Shown here one piece after another: positions 12,821-24,317 of a stretch of DNA of 64,000 nt. Every line of letters starts with the position of its first letter. Position 1 is the stretch's first letter. The notes under the pieces are model-generated. The model worked only from the letters and a program-made list of their open reading frames with translations, was not told where the DNA came from and did no database searches. Source of the stretch: Branchiostoma floridae (taxonomy: Eukaryota; Chordata; Leptocardii; Amphioxiformes; Branchiostomatidae). The DNA lies in assembly GCF_000003815.2 (NCBI RefSeq), contig NC_049985.1, positions 20,200,921 through 20,264,920 on the forward strand, read 5' to 3'. Both the position numbers and the translations under genes were made by a program.

Positions 12821-15800
12821 ATGAAAGATAACTTCAAGATGGACAGAACACCTTCAAGGATAAAAGGAAAAGGTAGAGTCGTCTCTGTTTTCACACATTT
12901 GTAAATAAGATAGCTTATTTTGCGCTTGCTGGTACCTTTACATTTTGCAAATATGGAAAGCTAGTAACGTTAGGATTGAATGACATAACGTTGGGAAGAG
13001 AGATATCGAGAGTATCTATTTGAATAAAGCATTCGTGAACATCAGTGTGCTAACGAAATTATTTTTTATACATCTATGGCAAGTCATCGCCGACATTGTT
13101 GATTCCCGCCAATGCGTTTTGCGCCGTCAGAACGTTTCGCCTTCAAGAGAATACCTAACCCTAATTTTCTTAACCTTAATCTAACCATACAATATATATA
13201 GCTACAGTGCTTTGTAGGAGCTTGTCATTCTAGACCAATCAGGTTAACCGGTAACGGCAAACCGTTGGCGGCAAAATGCCCTGATACCCTGGCATGCCAT
13301 GGCAGGTGTAAAATTAGCCTTGGAATCCAGTCGTGTTGTGCTTTGTTGGCAGGAAGCGTACCTGGGGAGCGACCGAAGCACAACACGGCTGGATTCCAGG
13401 CTAGTGTAAAATAGTGGAACTCATAGTGTTCATAGAGCTCATACATTACTACGAACAAGACCGGTCGGCCGATGTTCGATGGTTCTCCCCTTTTGAATCA
13501 GTTGAGTTGGTTGAGTTCTAGACCTCTAGTACTTGTCTTGTCGTGTACGGCAGTGTATTTACGCATCCGTACTTTACATAACTGCGATCCCGAGCTCAAT
13601 TTTTACCTCCATGATAAATGGAGGAATAGTTTTTGTGCGATCGATGGTGAATAAATCTATGATAATGAACCTCCCAAGGTAACACAAAACGTTCCTCAAA
13701 AAAGGCAAGAGATCAATAAATGTTGCTTATTTTGTTGTCGGAATCTTTTTAACCAGTGAATGGTCAGAAGAAAGGAAAGTGTGTCACAAAGCCAGCCTAC
13801 ACACTACCACAAGGGCCACAATGTTAGAATTACCCTCACATTCCCAGAAATTCAATATTTGTAAACAAACGGAAGTAGGGCCAACGTCGCCCGAACTGTC
13901 GTCGCCCGACTGACGGGCGTTCGCCATCCGATTTTCGCTCAATGATTAATAACTATGTCTTTGATCGCCTTACATTACTGCGATCCCGAGCTCAATTTTT
14001 ACCTCCATGAAAAATGGAGGTATAGTTTTTGGTGTGTCTGTGTCTGTGTGTGGGTGTGTGTCTGTGTGTCCGGAAATTTGTGGCCAGCATAACTTTAGAA
14101 CCCGTGGATGGATTGTTATGATATTTGGTATGTGGGTAGGTGTTGGGAAGACAAAGGTCAAGGTCAATTTATTTGGGGCCCCCTGGTATGTGACCTTGGT
14201 TTGAACTTCGATTTTTTGTTTCTTTTGGCCTGAACATCCAATGTCCTTGATTTTTTGTGGCAGATAGCTTGTGATGGCTTTCGTAAAAACCGATCCACAA
14301 TATCTCAGATTCTAACTGTGCGCAGGATAATAGAGGGCGTACGAGCAAAAAACCTGGAGGCTACACTTGTATTCGTCGACTTTTCAAAAGCCTTCGATTC
14401 TATAAATAGAACCAAAATGATGCAGATTCTTCTGGCCTATGGCAGTCCAACAGAAACAGTTGATGCCATCATGATGTTATACCAGGACACACAAGTCATT
14501 GTTAGATCTCCAGATGGTGATACCGAGCCTTTCAACATTGTAGCTGGTGTCCTCCAAGGTGACACCCTAGCTCCGTATCTTTTTGTGATATGCCTAGATT
14601 ATGTACTGCGAACGTCCGTGGATCAAATGAAAGAGAATGGCCTCACTCTAGAGCATGCAAGATCTAGACGGTACCCTGCAAAGTACCTCACCGACGCAGA
14701 TTTTGCTGACGATCTCGGCCTCTTTAGTGATACACTTGCCAAAGCTGAAGCTTTACTCCATTGCCTAGAAAAAGCTGCCAATGGCATAGGTCTCCACGTA
14801 AATGCAGACAAAACAGAGACCATGTCATTTAACCAACTGGGCGATATAGCATCCCTAGAAGGAAAGACCCATTAACAGGTGGAAAACTTCACATACCTGG
14901 GTAGCAACATTNNNNNNNNNNNNNNNNNNNNNNNNNNNNNNNNNNNNNNNNNNNNNNNNNNNNNNNNNNNNNNNNNNNNNNNNNNNNNNNNNNNNNNNNN
15001 NNNNNNNNNNNNNNNNNNNNNNNNNNNAGCAACTGCAGTCTCTGTTTTGCTATATGGTAGCGACACGTGGACATTAACAAAACGACTTGAGAAAAAACTT
15101 GACGGCAACTACACTAAGATGCTACGTGCGGCTCAAAACATCTCCTGGAGAACACATCCTACAAAAAAGCTGTTGTATGGAGATCTTCCACCGCTATCTC
15201 AAGTCATACAAGAAAGAAGGCTGAGGTTTGCTGGTCACGCATGGCGCAGTAAAGATGAGATCATCAGTGACGTTCTGCTGTGGACACCCAAACATGGTCA
15301 TGCAAGCAGAGGTAGACCACACAAAACATATGTACATCAACTTTGTGAAGATACTGGTTGCTCGACTGAAGAACTACCCAAGGCTATGGAGGATAGGGAA
15401 GGATGGAGGAAGAGAGTCATGGCCATCCGTGCAACCAGCACGCCTGGATAGATAGATAGATAGCTTGTGATGTAAGGAAGAGGGTATACAGGTTTGCCCC
15501 CCACCCCTCCCCACCCCCCCCAGCGGCTTGCTCTGGAACTGCAGGGTCGATTTTGTCAAAATCTTCCAAGGAGCATAACGGAATATAGGAATGATGGATT
15601 TGCATGACATGAAATTTAGCATATAGGTATGTTTGGCAGAGATATACACAATGAAGTGCAAATCATGCAAATTTGGACTCAATTTGCATACTTAATAAGG
15701 AAAATCGATATTTCCAGTATTTTCCATTATAGGACTCAAATACATGCACTAGTAACATACGTGATCTGTGGCAGGTGGAAGATTAGCAGATACCAATTAT

Positions 15801-18800
15801 GCAAATAAGTCCCTAATTTGCATAACTAATGTGGAAGTGTCCTAATTCATCTAAATACATGTAGTAAATGATTGGATTGTCAACATTGTGAACTGTGTAA
15901 GTTATTAAAGGTGTACGTAACCTAGCATAAATTATGCAGATGTGCATGTCATTTTCATAATCAGAATAGTTCATGGAGGTATAAGGTCTCCGAACTCTTG
16001 TTTACACAAGCAACTCCCGTCCCTCTAAGCTGGGTGCGCGATGGGTATATGTTGTCGGACATTTTATGAAATAGGCTTTTAGCCCTGAATGATTCACCAT
16101 AGCTATATATCTTGTATTTGTTTTCTATCAATCCACAATTCAATTGCTTAGATTTTCTCCCGTTTTTCTGTAGACAGCACTTTTTCGGGACAAACAACTA
16201 CAGGGACCCGTGGGAGCGGTCGAAGATATGACGTCATGTCGGAGGGGCCTGAGGAAAATACCATGACAGAACAACGAGTGAGAAGTGGAATTTATCTTTG
16301 TTACGTCAGGCTCTAAGACATATCATGATTAATTCATGTATGTGAGCAAGTCTACGAAAACTCAACTTCTGCACTGATGTTCCAGTGATGATTTATTAGT
16401 CAAAGTGGCCTCAGTGGTGAAAAAAAGTTCAGCACTGGATTTAGGTGAAAGGCTCTGTTCCAGTGCCGAAGCTCCCACAGGACCGGTTTTCCAGTGCTGA
16501 ACTTCTCTCAGCACACGGTTTAACCACAAGGAGGTTAAAAACGAAATTCTAACCTCCTTGTTTTAACCTCCGTGGTTACCGTAAGTGCTGAACTCGGGGC
16601 GGAGTGGCGACGACCCAGTTTTTTTCTTTATTGAAAGATACATGGAATAATTCAAATAAAGGGACGAGGACGAAGTGACGGCGGACTAGAGCTAAAATGG
16701 CTGAATTTGGGAGGGCGTACTGATTTCAAAAGATGTGTTCGAAAATTTAAGACATCAATCGTACGAAGAGTCAAGTCCAAATTGTTCCAACTAGTGATGG
16801 AGTATGGAGTAAAAGACTGACCAAAACGGTCAGTCGAAAATTTAACAGGTCTCAAATTTCTGATGTTTCTCAAATCATAGATACATATCCCAGTAATTGC
16901 AAGTAAAGTACTGTAGTCAGATATTGACGAGTAAGTCCGTTAACAATATTGTGAAACAGTAATAGACGGTGAATATGACGCCGCTCGGACAATGTCTCCC
17001 AGCCGAGCTCTTTACGAGTTGCAGAATATGATGACCTAGGATTCCTCAATTGTGCACCCGTTCCAGACAATGTCAGCATATGCTAACAAAGAACGTATAA
17101 AAGACTTGTATATTTTTTCTAGGACCTGACGGGATAATTTGAACTTTCAAACACTAAATGATTTGACACTTTTTGAAGCTTTCGAAACAATACATTCAAT
17201 GTGATTGTGTGATTGGAGCTAGAAATAACCCCAATATGCTTATGACTAGAAACAGATTTTATGACAGTTTTGTTGAGAGAAAAAGGGGGATGGACCGGAC
17301 GGATTCTTTCGTTCAAAGGCCATTTAACCAGTACTAAAACCGCTGTCATCACGGAACCGAGTGCTGAATTATGATGTCAAAACCCTTGCCTTCCGCTCTG
17401 GGTTCACCAGTGCTCGGAGAAAGTTCAGCACTGGAACACCAGTGCTATGAAATCTTCAGCACTGAAAAACTTGTGGTGATGTCTTTTCAGCTGACGTCTT
17501 TCCAGCATCATTTTAGTCTTTGTGTATTTGAAAGTGGATAACGTTATATGTAGAATATGTAAGGGATAGATATCACTATAGGTGTTGAGAGCGTTACAAT
17601 GCGTTATTTTAGTTATTTACATCATAAAGCTAAGATGCAGTTCATGTTTCAAACACCTCTTCGACTAGATGCTACAGACAGATTTGAATATAGCTTCAAT
17701 TGCAACAACTCCCATACCGCAAAAAGAGGCAAATATATGAAAGACTGCTTTGTTATTAGAAAAATAAAGACACTCGTGATTAGGCCCACTCGATTAAAAC
17801 ATTATATGGAAACTTATGCTAGCCCTTGTTATAGTAATTAGGATGTTAAGATTAACTCTATACCTTTATTTTGTACTTTGTGTAGTAGTTGCTGCTAGAC
17901 ATTGTAACATGTACAATTGTCGTGCAATAAAGTTCATCATCAGCGAAGAAACGACATGATGGCTTTCTGAGACTCACATCGCCTCACCTGTCTCTTAAAG
18001 AATATGTCCTTTATGACTGGGAAAGATTAGACTATTAGTTGTGCAAACCATTATTTCATTTCCATGATTGATAAAAAATATCAGGATACCCTTGTAGTAA
18101 ATGACATATTTCAGACTATTGCACAGAATATCAAGACGTGATATTGTACCCTGCAGGACCGTATGGCGGAGGGTAGACATCACGCGCCTGGCAGGTCGCG
18201 GGAGATCAGGTTGATCAGGGAGACGAGGGGCGGGCTGGCCTTCGATGTCCCCCCGCCCGGGGCCGGCCTCACTCGGCATGCGGACAGGATGTTGTCTATC
18301 CGGGACGCCATCGAGACCAGACGGCAGAAATTCGCCAAGAAAAGAGCTGAGACGAGGGAAGAGTTTGACGTCATGTTGGAGACAGCGGAAAAAAGACGAA
18401 AGGTTCGCTTGGTAGCCATACCTGTCAGCCTGAACCCTTAGTTAGGCCAGGAATTTCCATGGATCCCACACCTGCTCATCATTAACAAATTTGTCTAAGA
18501 TAGACACTTCCATGCTAAATTCAGATGCGTTCGTTACGCAATTTAACCAACCTCCGATTTCGGTTCACGTCAATGTAGAAAAGTCCAAACTAATAATCAC
18601 GTGGAATAAAAAATATAGCGGATCATGCTAACATGGGAAACGCCATGCTGGTCCTCTTTGGTATGCAGTTCTGAGCACACAGGTTTACTCCTTCGTATGA
18701 ATGTATGTCATTTCAGACCTGTACAGGAAAACGTTTCACAATGAGAAAGCGCCCCAGTCCGGTGTGCCGCCAGGAGATGTCGTCCATCGAGACCGAGGCA

Positions 18801-19313
18801 TTTGAGCGACACCGCAGACTTCACCCCCAGGTGGACTTCCAGCTCTTCTCGTTCTCCCCGAGCCCCGAGCCCATCCACGCCATCATCCGGAGTTGGGGGG
18901 TCGGCCATGACACCAACCACCGCACACTGTCTCCCAGCACTACCAATGTTACTCACGTCACCAGTCGCCCCACAGAAGCGCTTTCTACCGACCAAAATGT
19001 GCGCTACAGGCTTGCGGACACTGTAGCCTCGGAGCAATCAATCTCTATTGTAAAACCTGAGTTCAACACAGGATACAGTCATCCTAACGACATTTGCAGG
19101 AGACGGAACGGGAGAAACCAGGCAGACGGTCCTACGCCACCAGGTTCTCACCGTGATACTTGCTACTCCGGGAGATCTGCCTTTCGCGACTGGAGACAAG
19201 GGAACGGCGGCCCGTCCTCCCCACAGAGCTCGGTGGGAGAAGTGGACTATGAGTCCGACTTTGGGGACAATGACGACAACTTTGACGATGCTTCAAATAA
19301 ATATAACCGTTAG
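12821..19313 (+). CDS. Uncharacterised protein, complete four-exon gene (332 aa)
   Basis: Exons 12821-12872, 16174-16277, 18157-18402 and 18717-19313 join in phases 1, 0, 0 to give 332 codons plus stop TAG (19311-19313). AATAAA follows at about 19330. The start ATG opens MKDNFKMDRTPSRIKGKG. A later in-frame Met (MDRTP) could also serve. Exon 2 is Gly/Thr-rich then acidic (SEGPEENTMTEQR). Exon 3 contains a strongly basic amphipathic stretch likely to be helical (ADRMLSIRDAIETRRQKFAK, continuing to EKRRK). Exon 4 begins with a Lys/Arg cluster (GKRFTMRKRP) and FQLFSFSPSPEPIHAIIRSW, then is low-complexity and ends in an acidic tail (YESDFGDNDDNFDDASNKYN). There is no signal peptide, membrane segment or known domain. 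The third donor (GTTCGC) is weak. I do not recognise the family. A nuclear or nucleic-acid-associated role would fit the composition but is speculation. Confidence 0.65.
13315..13403. mobile_element. 89-bp MITE with 9-bp target-site duplication
   Basis: The element starts TAGCCTTGGAATCCAG and ends CTGGATTCCAGGCTA, forming inverted arms of about 28 bp. It is flanked by the perfect 9-bp direct repeat GTGTAAAAT (13306-13314 and 13404-13412). It has the same length and end type as the element at 24815-24903. Confidence 0.75.
13637..13963. repeat. Dispersed repeat cluster, copy 2
   Basis: Contains an inverted copy of 10228-10399 and a direct copy of 10592-10692. It is bracketed by two partial copies of the start of the TG-rich element (CGATCCCGAGCTCAATTTTT at about 13582 and about 13980), so it seems to have inserted at, or been captured by, a duplicated boundary. 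Confidence 0.6.
14277..15457 (+). mobile_element. 5'-truncated RTE-like LINE reverse transcriptase, nested
   Basis: Encodes a non-LTR reverse transcriptase starting mid-domain at GFRKNRST. It includes FVDFSKAFDSINR, GVLQGDTLAPYLF and the catalytic FADD variant of the YADD box (DADFADDLGLFS). After the gap at 14912-15027 it continues with RRLRFAGHAWRS and RGRPHKTYV to the C-terminus MAIRATSTPG (stop 15449-15451). One in-frame TAA at 14873-14875 disables the ORF. The tail is (GATA)n. The 15-bp sequence AGATAGCTTGTGATG occurs at both edges (14262-14276, 15458-15472), consistent with a target-site duplication partly merged with the GATA tail. Confidence 0.8.
14912..15027. other. Assembly gap (N run)
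   Basis: 116 undetermined bases inside the reverse transcriptase of the nested LINE. Confidence 0.99.
16620..17352 (-). mobile_element. Antisense LINE (CR1-like) C-terminal fragment
   Basis: Read on the minus strand, three broken frames give the end of a non-LTR ORF2: a segment with VSSHKHIGV (17352-17119), then LGWETLSERRHIHRLLLFHN (17079-16870), then FGQSFTPYSITSWNNLD and a tail FRTHLLKSVRPPKFSHFSS (16873-16652). Frameshifts and stops separate the pieces. It lies in intron 2 of the 12821-19313 gene, antisense to it. It is flanked by GCAGCACTGG-type repeats at 16380-16600 and 17390-17480. Confidence 0.7.
17590..17945 (+). mobile_element. Possible LINE 3' end
   Basis: An open segment ending TRLKHYMETYASPCYSN is followed by an AT-rich tail and GCAATAAAGTTCATCATCAG. 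The layout (C-terminal Asn/Ser-rich end, about 100-bp UTR, AATAAA, short simple repeat) resembles a LINE 3' end, but the protein part is too short to classify. Confidence 0.35.
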
Positions 19314-19329
19314 CTTCTTTGTGACTGCA

Positions 19330-19336
19330 ATAAAAA
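19330..19336 (+). promoter_or_regulatory. Polyadenylation signal of the four-exon gene
   Basis: AATAAA lies about 17 bp after the TAG stop and is followed by an A-rich then GT-containing stretch. This gives a very short 3' UTR. Confidence 0.5.
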
Positions 19337-19576
19337 TCTGAAAATAAGGTGACACATGTTGGCCGCTCAGCTGATTTCTTCCATCATCCAGACATATGTC
19401 AATGCTTTGTCCTCGGTCTATGGTACCGTCCTTGGATAAAAGCCAGACTCATGTCCTTTGTGTATTTTGCTGTCAATTTGTGTATTTCGTCAAGCTTAGG
19501 CTGCTAAAGGGTGTAGTGTTTGAGAGCTGAGAAGTGTGTAGTGTGAGTAGTGATATATTTCACTCCTAAGAATAAC

Positions 19577-19853
19577 ATCCTCCTGTGCAGAGACATCCAA
19601 CAGCCAAACTGCCTGTCTGGATGTGCCCTGCTCTTTCAACCGTCACTCTTAGTTCCTGTGGACGCCCCCCCCCCAAACCAGCTGTCAGCCAATCAGAGAA
19701 TAGGCTTTTCGTTTTCAAAAGCTGTCTCGCATGTATAATAGTAACCTAATTAATATTTATAAGCAGGGCGGTCAGGAACTAAGAGTGACGATTGAAAGAG
19801 CAGGGTACATCCAGACAGGCAGTTTGGCTGTTGATGTCCCTGCGTAGGAGGAT
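19577..19853. mobile_element. Hairpin MITE with about 80-bp arms
   Basis: 19577-19657 (TCCTCCTGTGCAGAGACATC onward, through CTGTCTGGATGTGCCCTGCT) is repeated in inverted orientation at 19774-19853 with a few mismatches. The loop is about 115 bp. No coding capacity. It lies in the intergenic region between the four-exon gene and the VEGF gene. Confidence 0.75.
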
Positions 19854-20439
19854 GAAAAATAAGGGAAATAGATTGTTCACAAGTTTCTCCTTTTCATTCT
19901 CCTTTTTTCTCCCTTTTCACAAAAATTCAACTCTTTCATTTTTGGGGCCAAATGACTTGGCATATTGGCAACTCATGTTTTGTTCAAAGCAACATTTTTC
20001 AAAGCGCGCCGACAAGCCAAATAAGAAAACAGCTTTTCTAACTTTAACTACAAACAAGAATCCCCCATATAACTTCCTGCAACCTACGATCCACTGCTTT
20101 CTGAGTCACGTGTCCAATCTGCATAACGTGACGTCACGACAGCAGTGAATTGTTCATTCCTTGGCAAAGACTGGTGCTGTTCAGTCGAAAATTTGGGTGA
20201 GTCCATTTTTTTTGTGTTGGATATTATAGTTTAACTATTCAATAATGACTTCTACCAACACAGATGAACTTTCAAGTTGGTCCCCTATATAGTAAGGTTC
20301 TTCAGACCACAACCAGAATTGTACTCACTTCCAACGTTTCGATGTCTATCTACCTTACTACATGAGTAATTTACCAACCTGATGAAACTCTTTACGTAAT
20401 ACAAACAATTTATTATGTACGCCTGGAATATTTCTCATC

Positions 20440-21110
20440 GTGTTTATTTATTTATTTCATCTTGAAACAAATGGGTAGCCCCTACAACAATGCATAGTTG
20501 ATTTCCAAGGGGGCCCACCAAACATACATGTAAATAGCAGATACAGGACAAAACGTGGTAACAATCAGTCAAACTTTGAACACCCAGGGACAACATACAG
20601 TACAGAAAACATAAAACCGGTGCGTCAAAACAAAATCAGTGTCCATACTCAAGTCGAAAACGTTCAAAGTCAAAATCAATATGTCAAGAGATGGGGTGGA
20701 GGTCAGAGGTCAAATCATATATCAAAACATGTGTAAAACGAAAATTAATGAAACTCAAATTTACAAAGTATGGATAGTAAATCATATGTAAAGATTGAAC
20801 AAAAAAATTAAAAGAACAGTAAGGCACATCAGAGACAAAGGTGCTTTTCCATACTAAGTTCCAATATTACTTGAGGTCAAATATACATATGTTCTTCAGA
20901 GCTGTTTTAAAGCCTTTTAGTGTTGTAATGTTTCTTATGTTGTCTGCTAGTTTGTTGTACTGACTAGTGTATGTAAATGTTTTTTGTCCACATGTGGTGG
21001 TGTAGCTTGGTGGGTGTAGTTTAGTGGTCTGCCTAGTGTTGTAAGTATGGATACGAGAGTTGAGCTGAAATGTGGCGGATAGGTATGTTGGTGCCATGTG
21101 CATGCGTTTA
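20440..21110 (-). mobile_element. Antisense LINE 3' end
   Basis: On the minus strand a frame from about 21103 to 20867 ends a reverse transcriptase-type ORF2 (HTYNTRQTTKL, then GQKTFTYTSQYNKLADNIRN). This is the usual C-terminus of CR1/L2-like LINEs in marine invertebrates. A roughly 400-bp UTR follows, ending in an AAATAAATAAAT tail (20444-20462 on the plus strand as TTTATTTATTT). Confidence 0.65.
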
Positions 21111-21162
21111 TCATAGTACTATCATAGTCTGTTGTAGCTCACCTGTCCTCTAAGTTCATCAT

Positions 21163-21280
21163 CATCCGGGCGTGCTGGTTGCACGGATGGACATGACTCT
21201 CTCCCTTCATCCTTCCCTATCCTCCATAACCTTGGGCAGATCTTCAGCCTGGCAGCCAGCATCTTCACTAAGTTTAATTT
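21163..21280 (-). mobile_element. RTE-like LINE 3' terminus
   Basis: The minus strand encodes the last residues (VMEDREG, RERVMSIRATSTPG) of the same LINE family as 14277-15457. Here the tail is (GAT)n rather than (GATA)n. It is heavily 5'-truncated. Confidence 0.7.
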
Positions 21281-21659
21281 TAAATTTGCTCCACTTCAAA
21301 GACGTGGACTCAAACGTTCTCTATATGTGGCCTGCTTATCAAACACCGTAAAAACAGCGAACAATTATCAGCATTCCTGCAATTTAGAAAAAAGAGAATG
21401 AAATTGAAATTGCAAATGAATTGTGTCGTGCATGAAATCCAGGGAGCACTTGGTGCTACAAGTTTTACATGGATTCTATCCTTAAAAATAAGCTTTCTTG
21501 ACAGACATGAATATGGATCATGATTTAGTGATTCTTCACTACTCATGAGAAGGGATTTTTAGAACTAAATTTCAGCGATGTAATACCTTTGTCAAATGAT
21601 GTTAGCCTTTTCAAGCGGCGTATTAAATGTATTATATTAAATGATTCTTATTGACTATG

Positions 21660-21860
21660 CAAATACTTTCAATGCAGAAATGTTCGCGGTGGATTTATGT
21701 TCGCGGTTTTCGCGTCGGTCATTTTACCGCGAATTTAAAACCACCGCGAACATTTTTCCAGCGCATGGTGCTACCGCGAAATTAAAACCACCGCGAAAAG
21801 TCCTTTTTCCCGCTACCGCGAAATTAAATCCCCGCGAACTTAAATGCATTTACAGTACTG
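21660..21860. repeat. TTCGCGG-type palindromic repeat
   Basis: Multiple copies of ACCGCGAA(A)TTAAA and its complement TTCGCGGT are arranged in both orientations. The edges are GCAGAAATGTTCGCGGTGG on the left and CGCGAACTTAAATGCATTTA on the right. Similar elements are widespread in marine invertebrate genomes. Non-coding. Confidence 0.7.
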
Positions 21861-22261
21861 TCCCCATGTTCATAATAAGGACCATATGTAATGATGTAAT
21901 CAAGGAGACACCAATACAATTATTATACATCAGTCATGCATGAAGGCGGATATTATTTGGCGGAGGTATATGGTTATTTTACACATCACTCATAATCACA
22001 TTCTTCTTCTTCTGTCTTCAAGTGGCATCACCACCGTATAGGTGTGTTTTACCTTGGTGACACCAGCTGTTGTTTGTACACCATGTCCATGTGTTATTAT
22101 AACACTTGTAAGAAAACTTGTATAAAACGAAGTCACGTCAAGGCATCTTAGCCTACTATCCAATTAGAGATACAGCTCCTGGTGTTTTTGAAATGAAAAC
22201 AGTACAAATAGAAAGCCCGACAATAACGCCTAAACACGCATGCACCCGGAGCCGAACCTCT

Positions 22262-22600
22262 TATTTATTTATTTATTTATTAACTTCACCAGAAGGTTAT
22301 ATTTTTCATAGCGTTTGTGTGTGTGTGTGTGTGTGTGTGCATATGTGTGTGCGTATGTATGTATGTGTGTAGTTGACCAGCATCCTCGCTTGCCTGGATG
22401 GATTGCTTTGCTATTTGGTATGTGGGTAGGTCTTGATGAGACCTTGAAACGATTAGATTTTGGGCTTCCTAGCGGCTTGCTATGGTACTGCAGCGGAACT
22501 TCCGGGTTTGATCGAGTCCTGGACATGCTGTGGTCGTGATTTTTGCGTGGTAGATAGCTTTTGCGGCAGAGAGTAAGTGATGTATGTTTGGGAACTGCAG
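22262..22600 (+). mobile_element. Dispersed TG-rich element, fragment
   Basis: A TTTA microsatellite and (TG)n tract (22315-22370) precede GGATTGCTTTGCTATTTGGT, TGTGGGTAGGTCTTGATGAG and AGCGGCTTGCTATGGTACTG, the same order as at 13976-16005. The family's end motif, GGTCTCCGAACTCTTGTT, occurs at 23611-23634, so the element may span to there with divergent or inserted sequence between. Confidence 0.6.
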
Positions 22601-23160
22601 GAGACTAACTCAAGAAGGGATAAACGGATCATCATCATTTTTGGTATGCAGTCTACGATCAATTTGGGTTGAGTTTCCAGAATTACATTATAATTGCATT
22701 ACTACACCAAAACTAGTTTGTGCACAAGTTCGGAGGTCATATACAAAATGTCCACAGGGGACATCACAGATATCAAAGGAAAGAGGGAACAACAGGAAGT
22801 AGCTAAAACCGTTTTGTTGATAAAATATAAATTTGAAAGGCAACCGATAGACTTCTGTTTGTATTCATCATGGCCCGGAGACCCGTTGAGTAGGACCTCT
22901 GCTTGGAGAGTACCCTGACCCGACACGTCATCATCCGGTACCATCGTCAGTATAGGGAAGGAAGAACTGAAGTGAAAGCCTTTAGCTTGAATCCCAGCAA
23001 AAAACAGACACAGACGACGAGGAAATGGCAGACAGGAACTCTGTGGTTACAGGCACGTATAGAATTGGTCCCAATTATCGTCATACTGCTCACATAGCCA
23101 CCAGGTGTCTCTTCCAAGAAACAAGGAAGCGATTTCTCCACTTCCGGCTTCACTGGTTTG

Positions 23161-23238
23161 TATAAATAGCCTGCCCATGTCTTAGGGGCGCCCATGCTGG
23201 CTGTGCCTAACATTGGAACCAAATCGCCCCAACTGTCG
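23161..23238 (+). promoter_or_regulatory. Candidate TATA promoter and non-coding first exon of the VEGF-like gene
   Basis: TATAAATA (23161-23168) is followed about 70 bp later by a strong donor (CTGTCG|GTGAGT at 23238/23239). A transcript starting about 30 bp after the TATA box would give a non-coding exon near 23191-23238. The next acceptor in the right place is at 25119, 40 bp before the growth-factor ATG. The pairing is inferred from position only. Confidence 0.35.
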
Positions 23239-24317
23239 GTGAGTTATGTCATTGTACTTCCGAAGTCACGGCATGCTAAACTTGGCATTTCTCTGGCGTT
23301 TTTCTTCTAGAAACTTTTAAACAGCCGAGGTACCGTGCAATTTTTGGTGGCATTTTCCGGTCAACGTTTCACCATTTTTATGTAAACGTCTGCACAAGGT
23401 TTCGTGACTGTCAAATGTTGACCATCGATGCTCTTGCTGTATGGGCATGGCGTCATGTGTGTCACCTACGATATGCAATTCATGTCAGGTGATATTTGTA
23501 TAGATACGTGATAAGTGGCAAATTTCATACTTGTTACATGTGTTTCCCAGGCATGGATTATATAAATGTGGAAGTCATTTACCTACAAAATTGATCTATT
23601 AATCTTTGTGAACTAAGAGGTCTCCGAACTCTTGTTGTCGTGTTTTCACATGGACCCCAATCTTTATAAAATCGGTAATTTTGATATATGGATGCGTTCG
23701 GCCACAAAGCGCATAAACCCCTGTATATTCTCCAAGCAGAGGTTGGGTCGGGGAAGACTCCCGCTTTCCGCACCTCTGCTACACACAGAACGGAAAGCTT
23801 CGGGCCTTTAAATGTAATCAATCTGACACCTTACGACTGATTTGTAACGGTGCGAAGACTGTTGTGGACGATTCCTGTCTGACAGTCGCAGGTCACGTGT
23901 GTATAAAAATGTACTCGTATGTCTGTTTGCTGCTCTTGCATCTTCCCCATAGCTGGCCGAGTGATTCCACTAGAAAGATCCAAAAACTTCCCATGTGCAT
24001 GTATCATGTGTAGAAAGTTTCGTTATGATGCTATCAAACTGGTGGAAAGGCAGTGAGGGGAGGGAACGGTTAAACATCCTAACCACTACTATCCCCCGAC
24101 CCTGCCACTGCAGCTGTTGGTTTTGAACGGTGCCATTTCTTCACTCTTCTGCCACGAACCGTGATAAGTGAACTGTCCCTCTTGGTAGGTGACTGGGATC
24201 GGGAATAGAGATGACGTAATGGCTTACGCGCCAGCATATCTGACAATGCCATTGGCAAACCCCAGGTCAGCGCTGTGTCGGGATAGTTGCAAAACATGCT
24301 GTTTGGCTAAATTATCT

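Larger units (their letters stand above)
13976..16005 (+). mobile_element. Dispersed TG-rich element, split by a nested LINE
   Basis: The left part (13976-14276) starts with TACCTCCATGAAAAATGGAG and a (TG)n-like tract, followed by the conserved GATATTTGGTATGTGGGTAG. The right part (15458-16005) continues with the AGCGGCTTGCTCTGGAACTG segment and ends GGTCTCCGAACTCTTGTTT. Related pieces occur at 11720-11801, 22262-22600, 23600-23635, 38410-38575 and, reversed, at 55030-55235. No protein is encoded by the element itself. The class is unknown. It lies in intron 1 of the gene at 12821-19313. Confidence 0.65.

Noticed and set aside
22947-23222. Minus-strand 91-codon open frame
   Set aside because: No splice partners or recognisable protein; the stretch is better explained as the promoter region of the VEGF-like gene on the other strand.
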